From positions 3,123,194 to 3,187,193 of the forward strand of contig NZ_KB913013.1 of assembly GCF_000383955.1 (NCBI RefSeq): a stretch of DNA of 64,000 bases, written 5' to 3'. Shown piece by piece: positions 8,784 through 16,856 of this stretch. The notes beneath the pieces were generated by a model. The model did not search any database. It was given only the letters and a program-made list of their open reading frames with translations, and had not been told where the DNA came from. Source of the DNA: Rudanella lutea DSM 19387 (GTDB lineage: Bacteria; Bacteroidota; Bacteroidia; Cytophagales; Spirosomataceae). A program made the position numbers and the translations under genes. Numbering within the stretch: the first letter of the stretch is position 1; each line of letters begins with the position of its first letter.

Positions 8784-10694
8784 ATGAATCAGGATCAGAA
8801 TTTTAACCAGGATGATCGCCGGGATGGCGAACGTCGCTCTTTTGGTAAAAATACAGACGGCCGTCGGGATGACAACCGTCAAAATAAAGGGTTCGAGCGC
8901 GGCAATGCGCGGGGCGAAGGCGACAAACGCCCCCGGTTCGACCGCAACGCCCGACGTGACGACGCCCGGCGTGACGACGCCCGGCCCGGTGGTTTTAACC
9001 GGGGTGAACGTAACGGTAACGACCGCTTTGGCGATGACCGCCCCCGGTTCGACCGGCGCGACGACGCCCGGCGTGGCGACGCCCGGCGCCCCTTCAACCG
9101 GGACAATGATAGCCGGGATGGAGGCCGTTTTGGCCGTAGTGACGGACCACGTAATGACAACCGCCGTTTCGACGGACCACGCGAAGGGGGATTCAACCGG
9201 AACGATGATCGCCGATCAGGTGGGTTTAATCGGGAGTCGGGTTCTGACCGCCCCCGGTTCGACCGCAACGATCGCCGTAGCGACGGACCACGTTTCGACG
9301 GGCCGCGTGAAGGTGGGTTCAACCGGGACGACAAAGGTTTTGGTAACCGGGGCGAGCGCCCTTCGTTTGACCGGGCCCCACGTCGGAACGACGGCCCCCG
9401 GGAAGGTGGATTTAACCGCCGGAACGATGGAGACGAACGTGGTCCGAGCCGGTTTGGCAATGAACGCCGGTTCAACGACACCCGTGGTGGAGACCGTCGC
9501 GAGAGCGGTTTCGACCGGAACAACGAGCGGGGCGAAGGTCGGTCCTTCAATCGTCGGAACGACGATAACCGGGGCGATGGCCGTCGGGGTGAAAGCCGGT
9601 TTAACCGCCATGGCGACCGGCCCGAAGGCGGCCGCCGGGATTTCAACAACCGTGGCGAAGGAAACCGTCGTCCGTTTGGCGATCAGCCCTCAGGCGACCG
9701 TCGGGGCCCATTCAACCGACGTGACGACGACGCTCAGGATAAATCAAAGCGTTTTGGCCGCGACAATGAATTTGACAAGCGTTTCACCGACGAGCAGCGC
9801 GACGACAGCCGCGAGCGCCGGGTAGGCCGCTACAAAGCCGCTCCTGATTATAAGCTCGACAAACCCGGCCTCGGGAAGCCTGGCTTCAGCAAGCCCGGCT
9901 TTGATAAGAAATCAGACAAGAAAAGTTTCGGCAAGCGCGACGACAAACCCCGCCCTGAACGCGAACACGACGAGCGCGACCCGTCGGGCCTGATGCGTCT
10001 GAACCGCTACATTGCCAACGCCGGGGTGTGCTCACGTCGGGAAGCCGACGAGCTAATCAGCCGGGGCGACATTACAGTCAACGGTAAGGTCGTGACCGAA
10101 ATGGGCTATAAGGTGAAGGAAAATGACGTGGTAAAGTACGGCAAAACGGTACTGAACCCCGAAAAGATGGTGTATGTGCTTCTCAACAAGCCGAAAGATT
10201 ACATCACTACCACCGAAGACCCCGAAGAGCGCCGGACCGTAATGGAACTGGTAGCCGATGTTGGCAACTTCCGGATTTACCCCGTCGGTCGTCTCGACCG
10301 CAACACAACCGGTCTGTTGCTGCTGACCAACGACGGCGAATTGGCCGACAAGCTGACGCACCCGTCTAACAATATCCGCAAGATTTATCAGGCCGAACTC
10401 GATAAGCCCATCACCGAAGAGCATTTTGAAGCCATTCGGGCCGGTGTTGAGCTGGAAGACGGCATGATTAAGCCCGACGACCTGGCTCTGGTTACACCCG
10501 ATGCGCAAGTTGTTGGCATCGAGATTCACAGCGGCCGCAACCGGATTGTCCGCCGGATTTTCGAGCACTTCGGCTACGAGGTTATGAAGCTCGACCGGAC
10601 AGTGTACGCCACGCTAACCAAAAAAGAGCTGCCACGCGGTAAGTGGCGCTTCCTGGAGCCCAAAGAAGTAATCAAGCTCAAGTACCTGAACTAA
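8784..10694 (+). CDS. RsuA/RluB-family 16S/23S rRNA pseudouridine synthase with long disordered N-terminal arm
   Basis: 636 residues from the ATG at 8784 (MNQDQNFNQDD). Residues 1 to about 390 are low-complexity, made of Arg, Asp, Gly, Asn, Phe and Pro in loosely repeated units such as RPRFDR, REGGFNR and RRDDARR. Then comes a normal enzyme: an S4 RNA-binding domain (MRLNRYIANAGVCSRREADELI) followed by the PsdU core with the catalytic Asp in GRLDRNTTGLLLLTNDGEL. The C-terminal half equals a complete RluB/RsuA-type enzyme, which isomerises a uridine in ribosomal RNA. The disordered arm is common in this lineage and may bind RNA or condense. RluB versus RluF specificity cannot be set by eye. 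Promoter at 8690, terminator at 10715. Confidence 0.9.
   Translation: MNQDQNFNQDDRRDGERRSFGKNTDGRRDDNRQNKGFERGNARGEGDKRPRFDRNARRDDARRDDARPGGFNRGERNGNDRFGDDRPRFDRRDDARRGDARRPFNRDNDSRDGGRFGRSDGPRNDNRRFDGPREGGFNRNDDRRSGGFNRESGSDRPRFDRNDRRSDGPRFDGPREGGFNRDDKGFGNRGERPSFDRAPRRNDGPREGGFNRRNDGDERGPSRFGNERRFNDTRGGDRRESGFDRNNERGEGRSFNRRNDDNRGDGRRGESRFNRHGDRPEGGRRDFNNRGEGNRRPFGDQPSGDRRGPFNRRDDDAQDKSKRFGRDNEFDKRFTDEQRDDSRERRVGRYKAAPDYKLDKPGLGKPGFSKPGFDKKSDKKSFGKRDDKPRPEREHDERDPSGLMRLNRYIANAGVCSRREADELISRGDITVNGKVVTEMGYKVKENDVVKYGKTVLNPEKMVYVLLNKPKDYITTTEDPEERRTVMELVADVGNFRIYPVGRLDRNTTGLLLLTNDGELADKLTHPSNNIRKIYQAELDKPITEEHFEAIRAGVELEDGMIKPDDLALVTPDAQVVGIEIHSGRNRIVRRIFEHFGYEVMKLDRTVYATLTKKELPRGKWRFLEPKEVIKLKYLN
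8950..9720 (+). repeat. Degenerate in-gene repeats encoding RDD/GGFNR units
   Basis: Within the pseudouridine synthase gene, short units such as CCCGGTTCGACCG, GACGACGCCCGGCGTG and GGTGG(A/G)TT(T/C)AACCG recur many times. They encode RPRFDR, DDARR and GGFNR. The repetition also keeps two other frames open over hundreds of bases, which should not be read as genes. Such tracts can change length by slippage or recombination. Confidence 0.8.
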
Positions 10695-10714
10695 CGGTTC
10701 AGAGCTTATGTAAA

Positions 10715-10789
10715 AACCGGGTGCCTTACCAGAGCATCAGCAAAGAAATTTCTTAACTGATACGCCGGTAAAGCATCCGGTTTCTTTTA
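10715..10789. terminator. Hairpin between convergent pseudouridine synthase and uxuA genes
   Basis: AACCGGGTGCCTTACC (10715-10730) pairs imperfectly with GGTAAAGCATCCGGTTT (10767-10783), with a nested ATCAG/CTGAT stem and a following TTCTTTT. It lies between two convergent stop codons and probably serves both strands. Confidence 0.6.
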
Positions 10790-10803
10790 AAGCAAGCCAA
10801 TCG

Positions 10804-12009
10804 TTACGACTCGCTCCGTTCGATACCCATTTCCAGCCCCCGCAACTCAGCCAGGCCGCGTAGCCGCCCAATGGCCGTGTAGCCGGGGTTTATTTTTTTG
10901 CTGGAGGTCAGATCGTCGAGCATCCGATGGCCATGATCGGGTCGGAATGGCATCCGCAAATCCTCCCGACCTTCGTCCTGTCGGCGTTTTTGCTCCTTCA
11001 GCAACGCCCGCATCACGCTGTACATATCCACATCGCCCGCCAGGTGATCGGCTTCGTGGAAACTCCGCATCAGTGAGGGGTCGTCGGCATCGCGCAGGGT
11101 GCTCCGCAGATGCACAAAATGAATCCGTGGCCCCAGCCGCTCTACCATACCAGGCAGGTCGTTGTCGGGCCGAACCCCATAGCTACCTGTGCAGAAACAC
11201 AGCCCATTGGCCGGCGAGTCCACTTCGCTCAGTAACTGTTTTGCGTCGGCTTCGGTGCTCACTACGCGGGGCAGACCCAGAATTGGGTACGGCGGATCGT
11301 CGGGGTGAATAGACAGACGCACCCCAGCCGACTCAGCTACCGGCGTAATTTCGCGTAGAAACGTATACAGGTTTTGCCGCAGTTCGGCATCGCCCGTGTG
11401 TTTGTACGTATCGAGAGCTGCCTGAAACTGTTCGAGCGTGTAGCTTTCTTCCGAACCGGGCAAACCCGCAATAATTGTCCGAGTCAGGCGCTGCACATCG
11501 GCCTCAGTGGCCCCGTCCAGCCAGGCTTTGGCTTCCTGCTTGCGCGCATCGCTGTATTCGGCTTCAGCACCGGGCCGTTTCAGAATATACAATTCAAAAG
11601 CCGCAAACTCGGTCGCATCGAACCGGAGCCCCGTTGAGCCATCGGGCATGGGATAATCCAGATTGGTGCGGGTCCAGTCGAGTACGGGCATAAAGTTGTA
11701 ACAAACCGTATCGATACCGCACTGAGCCAGATTCAGGATCGACTCTTTATAGTTTTCGATATGTTGGCGATATGCCCCCGTGCGTGTTTTGATTTCTTCA
11801 TGCACCGGAATACTCTCGACAACCGACCAGGTAAGCCCGGCCTCTTCGATGATCTTTTTCCGCTGCTGAATTTCAGCTACGGGCCATACTTGCCCATTCG
11901 GGATATGATGCAGGGCCGTTACGATTCCGGTGGCACCTGCCTGTCGGACGTGCGCCAGCGATACGGGGTCATTCGGACCGAACCATCGCCAGGTTTGTTC
12001 TAAAGCCAT
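10804..12009 (-). CDS. uxuA: Mannonate dehydratase
   Basis: A 401-residue TIM-barrel enzyme that dehydrates D-mannonate to 2-keto-3-deoxygluconate in hexuronate catabolism. Family hallmarks are the N-terminus [33 protein letters not shown], the [13 protein letters not shown] segment, and the C-terminal metal-site stretch [15 protein letters not shown]. It is full length for UxuA. No other uronate genes are adjacent. It lies just outside the left end of the mobile element, so before insertion it was next to the tRNA-Leu gene. Confidence 0.95.
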   Translation of the reverse strand: MALEQTWRWFGPNDPVSLAHVRQAGATGIVTALHHIPNGQVWPVAEIQQRKKIIEEAGLTWSVVESIPVHEEIKTRTGAYRQHIENYKESILNLAQCGIDTVCYNFMPVLDWTRTNLDYPMPDGSTGLRFDATEFAAFELYILKRPGAEAEYSDARKQEAKAWLDGATEADVQRLTRTIIAGLPGSEESYTLEQFQAALDTYKHTGDAELRQNLYTFLREITPVAESAGVRLSIHPDDPPYPILGLPRVVSTEADAKQLLSEVDSPANGLCFCTGSYGVRPDNDLPGMVERLGPRIHFVHLRSTLRDADDPSLMRSFHEADHLAGDVDMYSVMRALLKEQKRRQDEGREDLRMPFRPDHGHRMLDDLTSSKKINPGYTAIGRLRGLAELRGLEMGIERSES

Positions 12010-12126
12010 TCAGACTACTTTTTGGGGTATAAGACGAAGGAGCGGCCGGTTTACCGATGCCCGCAAAAAAAGGGGTACTTTCCGCCAAGGATGTAGCTTT
12101 TGGGCGCGATTTGAGCCCTTTTAACG

Positions 12127-12158
12127 CCAAAGAGCCGCTACAAGTAGCGGCTCTTTGG
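12127..12158 (-). terminator. Perfect 15-bp hairpin, probably the original tRNA-Leu terminator
   Basis: CCAAAGAGCCGCTAC (12127-12141) pairs perfectly with 12144-12158 across a 2-nt loop. On the minus strand it is followed by a short T-containing tract. It lies 11 nt outside the displaced tRNA 3' end at 12169-12191. The natural reading is that it terminated tRNA-Leu before the element was inserted. Confidence 0.6.
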
Positions 12159-12168
12159 GCAATTTTAG

Positions 12169-12191
12169 GTACCAGGAGCGGGAATCGAACC
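12169..12191. repeat. Attachment site, integrase side (displaced 3' end of tRNA-Leu)
   Basis: A 23-bp copy identical to 17504-17526. It carries the acceptor and part of the T-arm of tRNA-Leu but is followed by unrelated sequence, so it is not a tRNA gene but the left junction of the element. Confidence 0.9.
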
Positions 12192-12298
12192 TTTACCTTT
12201 TCGTACCGTCACCTATTCTTATTATTACTGATTATCAGCACTTTATAAAAGTCACTTGTCTACTTCAAAAGTAAATCAGAGTAGTTAAAAGTAAGATT

Positions 12299-12344
12299 TG
12301 TTTCGGTAATGTTTCGGTAATGTTTCGGTAAAATGTTTCGGTAA
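12299..12344 (+). repeat. Four TGTTTCGGTAA direct repeats (probable integrase arm sites)
   Basis: Copies at 12299-12309, 12310-12320, 12321-12331 and 12334-12344. The first three are in exact 11-bp phase, about one helical turn. They lie between the attachment site and the integrase ATG (12383). Two more copies sit at the other end of the element (17428-17449). Position at both ends suggests arm-type binding sites of the recombinase, and the left set could also regulate the integrase promoter. Confidence 0.75.
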
Positions 12345-12382
12345 ACTATTTTCGGGCAGGATAGTAAAACGAAACATAGAAA

Positions 12383-13618
12383 ATGAAGACCGATTCAGCA
12401 ATCAGCCGAAACGCTGTTAATGCTTTTACCTTCTCAATTGAGCTTAACCATAAGCCAAAAGCAAACGGTGACTATGGTTTATTTCTTCGGATAACGGAAA
12501 ACCGGAAGGTAAAGCGGATATACACCGGATTTGATGTACCCAAAAAGGATTGGAACCCCAAAAAGAAAGAAGTTCGTCGTACCTATCCGCTATACAGCCA
12601 GATAAACAAGCGGATAGAAGAACTGAAGGCACAAGCCATAACGGTAAAGGCAGAAGTTAAGGGAGCAACGACCAACGTAGTAGTAAGCCACCTGAAAGGC
12701 CAAAACACCTCTTTATTTTTTCCGTACGCTGATATTCAAGTCGGTAAAAGAACTTACAACACAGCCCGAAACCTTAAATCTGAAATCAAAAAATTTCGGG
12801 ATTGGATAGGTAATGAGCAGTTAACCTTTGCTGACATTACAACCCCTATACTTTACGACTATCACGATTGGCTGATACGTTCGCACGGCAATAACCTGAA
12901 TTCGGCTAACACCTCTTTAACGAAAATACGCACCGTCATAAGCAAGGCCACCGAAGAGGGACTTATAAAATGGCAGGATAACCCGTTTTTGGGCTTCAAA
13001 ATGACAGAAGCCAGACCCCAACGGGTAAGACTCACAGAAGAGGAATTACAAGCATTTTCAACCGTTGACCTACCCGAAGGTACGCTGATATGGCATACCC
13101 GTAATTACTGGCTATTCGCTTTCTATACGGCAGGGGTACGTTTTAGCGATGTGGCTTGCCTGAAGTGGAGCAACATTAACGGGGGTAGGCTATCGTACGT
13201 AATGCGTAAGACGCAACACGTTATTCAGCAAAGCCACACAATTCCCTTACCCAAACAGGCAGAAGCCATTTTAGACCACTACCGGAGCCCCGAAAGCAAG
13301 CCCGAAGACTATCTGTTTCCAATCCTCAGCACACAACGCGAATACAACACCGAAGACGACCTGTTAAAAGAAATTTCGCGCAAAAATGCGCTAATCAATA
13401 AGTACCTCAAGCTAATCTGCCAGAAGGCGGAAATAGCCAAAGACGTATCATTTCATTCGGCCAGGCACACCTTTGCCGACTTAGGCCGAAGGAAAATCAA
13501 AGACGTATACGCCATATCAAAGCTACTTCGGCACTCCAAAATCAATATTACCGAGAAGTACATAAAGGACTTTGATACTGAAGTTACCGATCAGGCTTTG
13601 AACACCCTATTCGGGTAG
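12383..13618 (+). CDS. Tyrosine recombinase (site-specific integrase)
   Basis: 411 residues. The N-terminus (FSIELNHKPKANGDYGLFLRITENRK) is the arm-DNA-binding fold usual in Bacteroidota integrases, followed by a SAM-like core-binding domain and the catalytic domain. The catalytic set is visible: Arg253 in AGVRFSDVACLKW, His358/Arg361 in HSARHTFADLG, His in LLRHSKINIT, and the nucleophile Tyr393 in EKYI. It catalyses integration and excision at the 23-bp attachment site in tRNA-Leu. It is next to the left attachment site, with four putative arm sites just upstream. Confidence 0.95.
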   Translation: MKTDSAISRNAVNAFTFSIELNHKPKANGDYGLFLRITENRKVKRIYTGFDVPKKDWNPKKKEVRRTYPLYSQINKRIEELKAQAITVKAEVKGATTNVVVSHLKGQNTSLFFPYADIQVGKRTYNTARNLKSEIKKFRDWIGNEQLTFADITTPILYDYHDWLIRSHGNNLNSANTSLTKIRTVISKATEEGLIKWQDNPFLGFKMTEARPQRVRLTEEELQAFSTVDLPEGTLIWHTRNYWLFAFYTAGVRFSDVACLKWSNINGGRLSYVMRKTQHVIQQSHTIPLPKQAEAILDHYRSPESKPEDYLFPILSTQREYNTEDDLLKEISRKNALINKYLKLICQKAEIAKDVSFHSARHTFADLGRRKIKDVYAISKLLRHSKINITEKYIKDFDTEVTDQALNTLFG

Positions 13619-13643
13619 TTTTTTATTGTAGTCCTTTTCGGGT

Positions 13644-14492
13644 ATGAATTCTTACCCTTCTTTAATTCAATCAATGGACAACTTAATTAACATTCTTCCT
13701 GAAAACTGGCTTGCTGAGTACCTTTTTCGAGTGTACCTAACAGAAGATGATTGGGAAAAATGGGGAAGAAAAGAGCTTAGTGAATATCAAGTTGAACAAG
13801 AGTTGTATAAAACTTGTGAAGACTTTCTTTCATACTACCAAGTTCCGACTGATTATCAAATCATGTCTAACATCTGCTACATCGTTGATTTTTTACAAAA
13901 CGAAGAATCGAAGATTATGGAAATCGGTGGGTATAATGTTTATGAATCACCTTCAACAAGTGAGTTAATCAAAGATATGGAAGCTATTAAATCGTTTATC
14001 AATTTGGTGATTGAACAAGACAAGGCTTATAAAGCAGCACATGAGAAATGGTCATCAATCCTACAAAACAGTGAAAGAGAAGAGGATGTACCACCTGCAC
14101 CTGATTTACCTTATTATTCCATAACTTTTAATTCTTACGGCAAGTCTCCTAAATCTGTTCACATTAAGGAATATGCTGCAACTTATATGCTCAACTTGAT
14201 ACGTGAATCTCCCAAAAGCCCGCATTTATATCAGACTAATATTTCAAAACACTCAAATGAAAAAGTTATAACGCGCTTTTTGAAAAACACAATTGTAGCT
14301 CTTGATAAGATATTAATACGCTTAGATTTTACGTTTCACACCAAGAAATTAAAGTATTGGTTCATTCAAGGTATTTTGCAGATGAGCAATGTCAATCTTG
14401 ATGAGGTTACAACAGATATAGATAAATACTTTAATCAATTAGAAAATAGAGCCCGCAAAGAAGGTCTTTTTAGTCAGGTCCCTAACCCTTAG
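13644..14492 (+). CDS. Hypothetical AT-rich cargo protein (282 aa)
   Basis: I do not recognise a family. The product is 282 residues, hydrophilic and rich in Lys, Glu, Ile, Tyr and Asn, with no signal peptide or membrane segment. It reads as a largely helical cytoplasmic protein with segments such as WLAEYLFRVYLTEDDWEKW and KYWFIQGILQM. Base composition is markedly more AT-rich than every neighbour, including the other genes of the element, so it was probably acquired separately. It begins 25 nt after the integrase stop and is followed by its own hairpin (14503-14541). That insulated position behind the integrase is where many satellites carry accessory or defence genes, but no function can be assigned. 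Confidence 0.75.
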   Translation: MNSYPSLIQSMDNLINILPENWLAEYLFRVYLTEDDWEKWGRKELSEYQVEQELYKTCEDFLSYYQVPTDYQIMSNICYIVDFLQNEESKIMEIGGYNVYESPSTSELIKDMEAIKSFINLVIEQDKAYKAAHEKWSSILQNSEREEDVPPAPDLPYYSITFNSYGKSPKSVHIKEYAATYMLNLIRESPKSPHLYQTNISKHSNEKVITRFLKNTIVALDKILIRLDFTFHTKKLKYWFIQGILQMSNVNLDEVTTDIDKYFNQLENRARKEGLFSQVPNP

Positions 14493-14502
14493 TCATAAAA
14501 GC

Positions 14503-14541
14503 AACTTCAGACCTATCCTTTTTTCGGGAATGTCTGAAGTT
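14503..14541 (+). terminator. Terminator-like hairpin after cargo gene
   Basis: AACTTCAGAC (14503-14512) pairs perfectly with GTCTGAAGTT (14532-14541), with a T-rich loop. It follows the stop at 14492 and isolates the integrase/cargo pair from the downstream genes. Confidence 0.5.
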
Positions 14542-14614
14542 TCTACGCTATTTCCCTCTAATGACCTTTGACTCGTTCAATGATTCTTTTTTTACAATCA
14601 AAACGAGTTAACAC

Positions 14615-14869
14615 ATGGCAAACAGCCGTAAAAAAGACCCGATTCAAGGAATCGCAATTGAAGCGCAACTTATCGAAGTTGTGTCATGCCCTACCGATCA
14701 GCTAAAGCTTAGAACCGCTTTACGTTCGTGGTTTATGTCGTTCCTCACCCAAACCGAAGACCACATAAATCATTCTTCGTTGGTTGAGAACATCTACTAC
14801 TACGAAGTTCTTCAAGAGTGGATTGATGCCACCGGATTAATCACGCAAAACCACACCGTAAACGATTAA
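14615..14869 (+). CDS. Small hypothetical protein (84 aa)
   Basis: An 84-residue soluble protein starting MANSRKKDPIQGIAIEAQLIEV, of unrecognised family. It ends 5 nt before the start of the helix-turn-helix gene, so the two are probably co-transcribed. Basic at the N-terminus and acidic later. Confidence 0.6.
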   Translation: MANSRKKDPIQGIAIEAQLIEVVSCPTDQLKLRTALRSWFMSFLTQTEDHINHSSLVENIYYYEVLQEWIDATGLITQNHTVND

Positions 14870-14874
14870 TCACG

Positions 14875-15180
14875 ATGGAAGCTAAACTGATAACCGTAGA
14901 GGATTATAAAGCCCTACAATGCGCTTTAACGCGCTTAGAAAGCAAGTTAGACAAACTGATACCGGAGCAATTGGATACGGTGACGTATACCCCCGAAGAG
15001 GTTTGTAAAATGCTTGATTGCAGCCCCAAAACGTTGCAGAACTACCGGGACAAACAACTAATTGACTTTAGCCAGGTTGGACCAAAGATTTGGTTCACGG
15101 CACAAGATGTGCAAGCGTTTCTGAATCGTAACAGGATTCAGGCGAAAGGATTGCTTCGGAAAAATCAGCCCAACGCCTAA
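14875..15180 (+). CDS. Helix-turn-helix (excisionase-type) DNA-binding protein
   Basis: 101 residues with an N-terminal helix (ALTRLESKLDKLI) and a MerR/excisionase-like helix-turn-helix from about residue 40: TYTPEEVCKMLDCSPKTLQNYRD, then VGPKIWFTAQDVQAFL. This HTH_17 type is common on Bacteroidota mobile elements, where it acts as an excision factor or replication/transcription regulator. Lying between the integrase and the Rep gene, it could set integration direction or copy number. Specific role inferred. Confidence 0.8.
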   Translation: MEAKLITVEDYKALQCALTRLESKLDKLIPEQLDTVTYTPEEVCKMLDCSPKTLQNYRDKQLIDFSQVGPKIWFTAQDVQAFLNRNRIQAKGLLRKNQPNA

Positions 15181-15194
15181 ACCCCGTTACGACC

Positions 15195-15704
15195 ATGAAC
15201 GCAATCTTTTTAAAGTCAATCGAGAAACGGGCTATCTACCACCGGAGCCCCGAAACAAAGGTAAGCTTCTACCGGCAACCGGGAAGCACCGAGTTACTAC
15301 CTCAGCGAATCAACTTTTCAATAGACCCGGAAGGGTTTCAGCCAGTAACGCGAACGGGAAGAGCCGCACACTTAAAGAAAGTGGCAGATGTGAAAGCCCG
15401 ATTCACCCGGAAGGACACACAAAGCCCGTACTATGTCTTAGCCAGCAACACGGAGCCCCGAATAAGCTTTTCGGTTTGGGAGTACCCCGAAATGCCGTTA
15501 CTGTTAGGCTTTGCAGATATTGGCAGAAGCAACGAAATGGGCAAGATTGAACAAACCCCCGATTTGGTCGCCATTATACGCACCCCCGATAATTGCCGGG
15601 ATACGTTGGAACTTCGTATCTATCCGGGCTTATACCCTAAACGGGATACCGTACTGACGCTATTGCACGAAGAGCTAAGAGTACAACCCCCGATTTGGGT
15701 CTGA
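15195..15704 (+). CDS. Hypothetical protein upstream of Rep (169 aa)
   Basis: A 169-residue protein, no recognised family, starting MNAIFLKSIEKRAIYHRSPETK. It begins 14 nt after the helix-turn-helix gene. It has alternating hydrophobic/charged stretches suggesting beta structure, no signal peptide and no membrane segment. Followed by a terminator-like hairpin (15720-15749) before the Rep gene. In filamentous phages a single-stranded-DNA-binding protein often neighbours gene II, but I see no sequence support for that here. Confidence 0.65.
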   Translation: MNAIFLKSIEKRAIYHRSPETKVSFYRQPGSTELLPQRINFSIDPEGFQPVTRTGRAAHLKKVADVKARFTRKDTQSPYYVLASNTEPRISFSVWEYPEMPLLLGFADIGRSNEMGKIEQTPDLVAIIRTPDNCRDTLELRIYPGLYPKRDTVLTLLHEELRVQPPIWV

Positions 15705-15719
15705 TAGGCTGAAAACAAA

Positions 15720-15749
15720 AAAGGGGCTTCCCACGCGGGTAGTCCCTTT
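15720..15749 (+). terminator. Terminator-like hairpin before Rep gene
   Basis: AAAGGGGCTTCCC (15720-15732) pairs with GGGTAGTCCCTTT (15737-15749), 11 of 13 positions, with a 4-nt loop and a following T-rich stretch. Confidence 0.5.
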
Positions 15750-15782
15750 CTTCTTATTAGGATAGAAAACGAGAACACAGCT

Positions 15783-16772
15783 ATGTTTGACCATATCGGT
15801 ATTTCCCTTTTCGTTGGTAAAAGTACACCGAATCTATCGAACCTCACTCATACGGGTAATGTCTGGCAGGGTTGGCAACAATACCGTATAGAAGGGGTTT
15901 GCCCCCTCAGAGTCCAATACAATCCCAAACTATGGGAGTTAAAAATTAGTGGCAGTATACCGTACCTATTCAGAGGGCATAACTACCCCGCAGGTACAAA
16001 CGACCTTCGGGAAGGTATCGACTATATCAGCCAGATAGTAGGCATGAATGTATTTGCCGGGAAGGTTGACACGTTCGAGTATGGTCAGTTTGTGCATACT
16101 CCACACAAGACAAAAGTTCTACTGGCAAACCATAACCACCTACCCGGATTCAAGGCACACGGCTATATTAACGGAGCCAGCAAATACTTTGAATCCTCAG
16201 CCCTACGGGTAAAGTTGTATGATGCCAGGCAGAACTTTGCCCACAAGATCAAAGGGAGCCCCAAAGAAGCCCTACAGCAAGACTTCGGCTTTAAACCCGA
16301 TCAATCTTATCTGAAAGTCGAAAACCACTACAAGAAGCCCCAAATCTATTTTAAACAGGCGGTATTGGTTGCAGACCTATTCAGTAGTCAATTCGTCAAC
16401 CTTTGCAAAGAAGACCTTCTGACAACCTACCAACGAATTCAGAAAACACCAGCCAGCGCAATGCCTACCAACAAAAAAGACCTTTCGGCTTCAATGCTTC
16501 CCCTATTGGTCCTGAAAGACTTAGAACTACAGTACGGCTTCAACACAGAAGAGCTATTAATTGAGAAGCTAAAAACGATGCCGGAAGAGGTACTGACTAC
16601 CGAAGACCGTAAGGCCCGTAAACGGCAATTACGTAAGATGCTTAGTTTGTTGATGCCGGAAACGTCAAACAGTCCTTTCGATGTATCGGAGCAATTAAGG
16701 CAAGCTTTGTACAACACCGAAGGGGGCAGCGCGGGTCAAATCCCTACCGCACTCTTAAACCGCGAACGGTAA
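15783..16772 (+). CDS. Probable phage/plasmid replication initiator of the gene II/X (inovirus Rep) family
   Basis: 329 residues. The spacing of motifs matches my memory of filamentous-phage gene II proteins: an N-terminal MFDHIGISLFV strand, then LWELKISGSIPYLFRGHN followed by GTNDL (compare VEIKASPAKVLQGHN and GTTDL in phage f1), a central SSALRVKLYDARQNF and a later LKVENHYKKPQIYFKQAV block (compare VRFEARIKTRYLKSF). Such proteins nick the plus-strand origin for rolling-circle replication. The 3' end of the gene lies inside a repeated unit (16721-16770). Family placement is by eye and moderately sure. The catalytic Tyr is not identified with certainty. Confidence 0.62.
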   Translation: MFDHIGISLFVGKSTPNLSNLTHTGNVWQGWQQYRIEGVCPLRVQYNPKLWELKISGSIPYLFRGHNYPAGTNDLREGIDYISQIVGMNVFAGKVDTFEYGQFVHTPHKTKVLLANHNHLPGFKAHGYINGASKYFESSALRVKLYDARQNFAHKIKGSPKEALQQDFGFKPDQSYLKVENHYKKPQIYFKQAVLVADLFSSQFVNLCKEDLLTTYQRIQKTPASAMPTNKKDLSASMLPLLVLKDLELQYGFNTEELLIEKLKTMPEEVLTTEDRKARKRQLRKMLSLLMPETSNSPFDVSEQLRQALYNTEGGSAGQIPTALLNRER

Positions 16773-16856
16773 TACAACCTCACGCGTATCGTGTCAAAAT
16801 TGAAATAGGGGGGTAGCGTGGGCAAAATCCTTAGCGCAATCTTAAAGCACGAGCGC
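16721..16856 (+). repeat. Two ~50-nt direct repeats, 86 nt apart, at the 3' end of Rep
   Basis: The unit beginning at 16721 (AGGGGGCAGCGCGGGTCAAA...) recurs at 16807 (AGGGGGGTAGCGTGGGCAAA...) with a few substitutions, and a shared GTGTCAAAATT follows each. The first copy encodes the C-terminus of Rep. Iteron-like repeats beside an initiator gene suggest an origin or autoregulatory site. Confidence 0.6.

Noticed and set aside
8812-9825. Long open frames overlapping the pseudouridine synthase arm (plus strand 337 codons; minus strand 8879-9649)
   Set aside because: They arise because the arm's repeated codons avoid stops in other frames; the products are monotonous Thr/Gly or Arg/Ser/Pro chains and the S4/PsdU enzyme frame is clearly the real one.
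12169-12191. Apparent tRNA gene 3' end next to the integrase
   Set aside because: Only 22 nt match the tRNA; upstream bases cannot form a tRNA. It is the displaced attachment-site copy.
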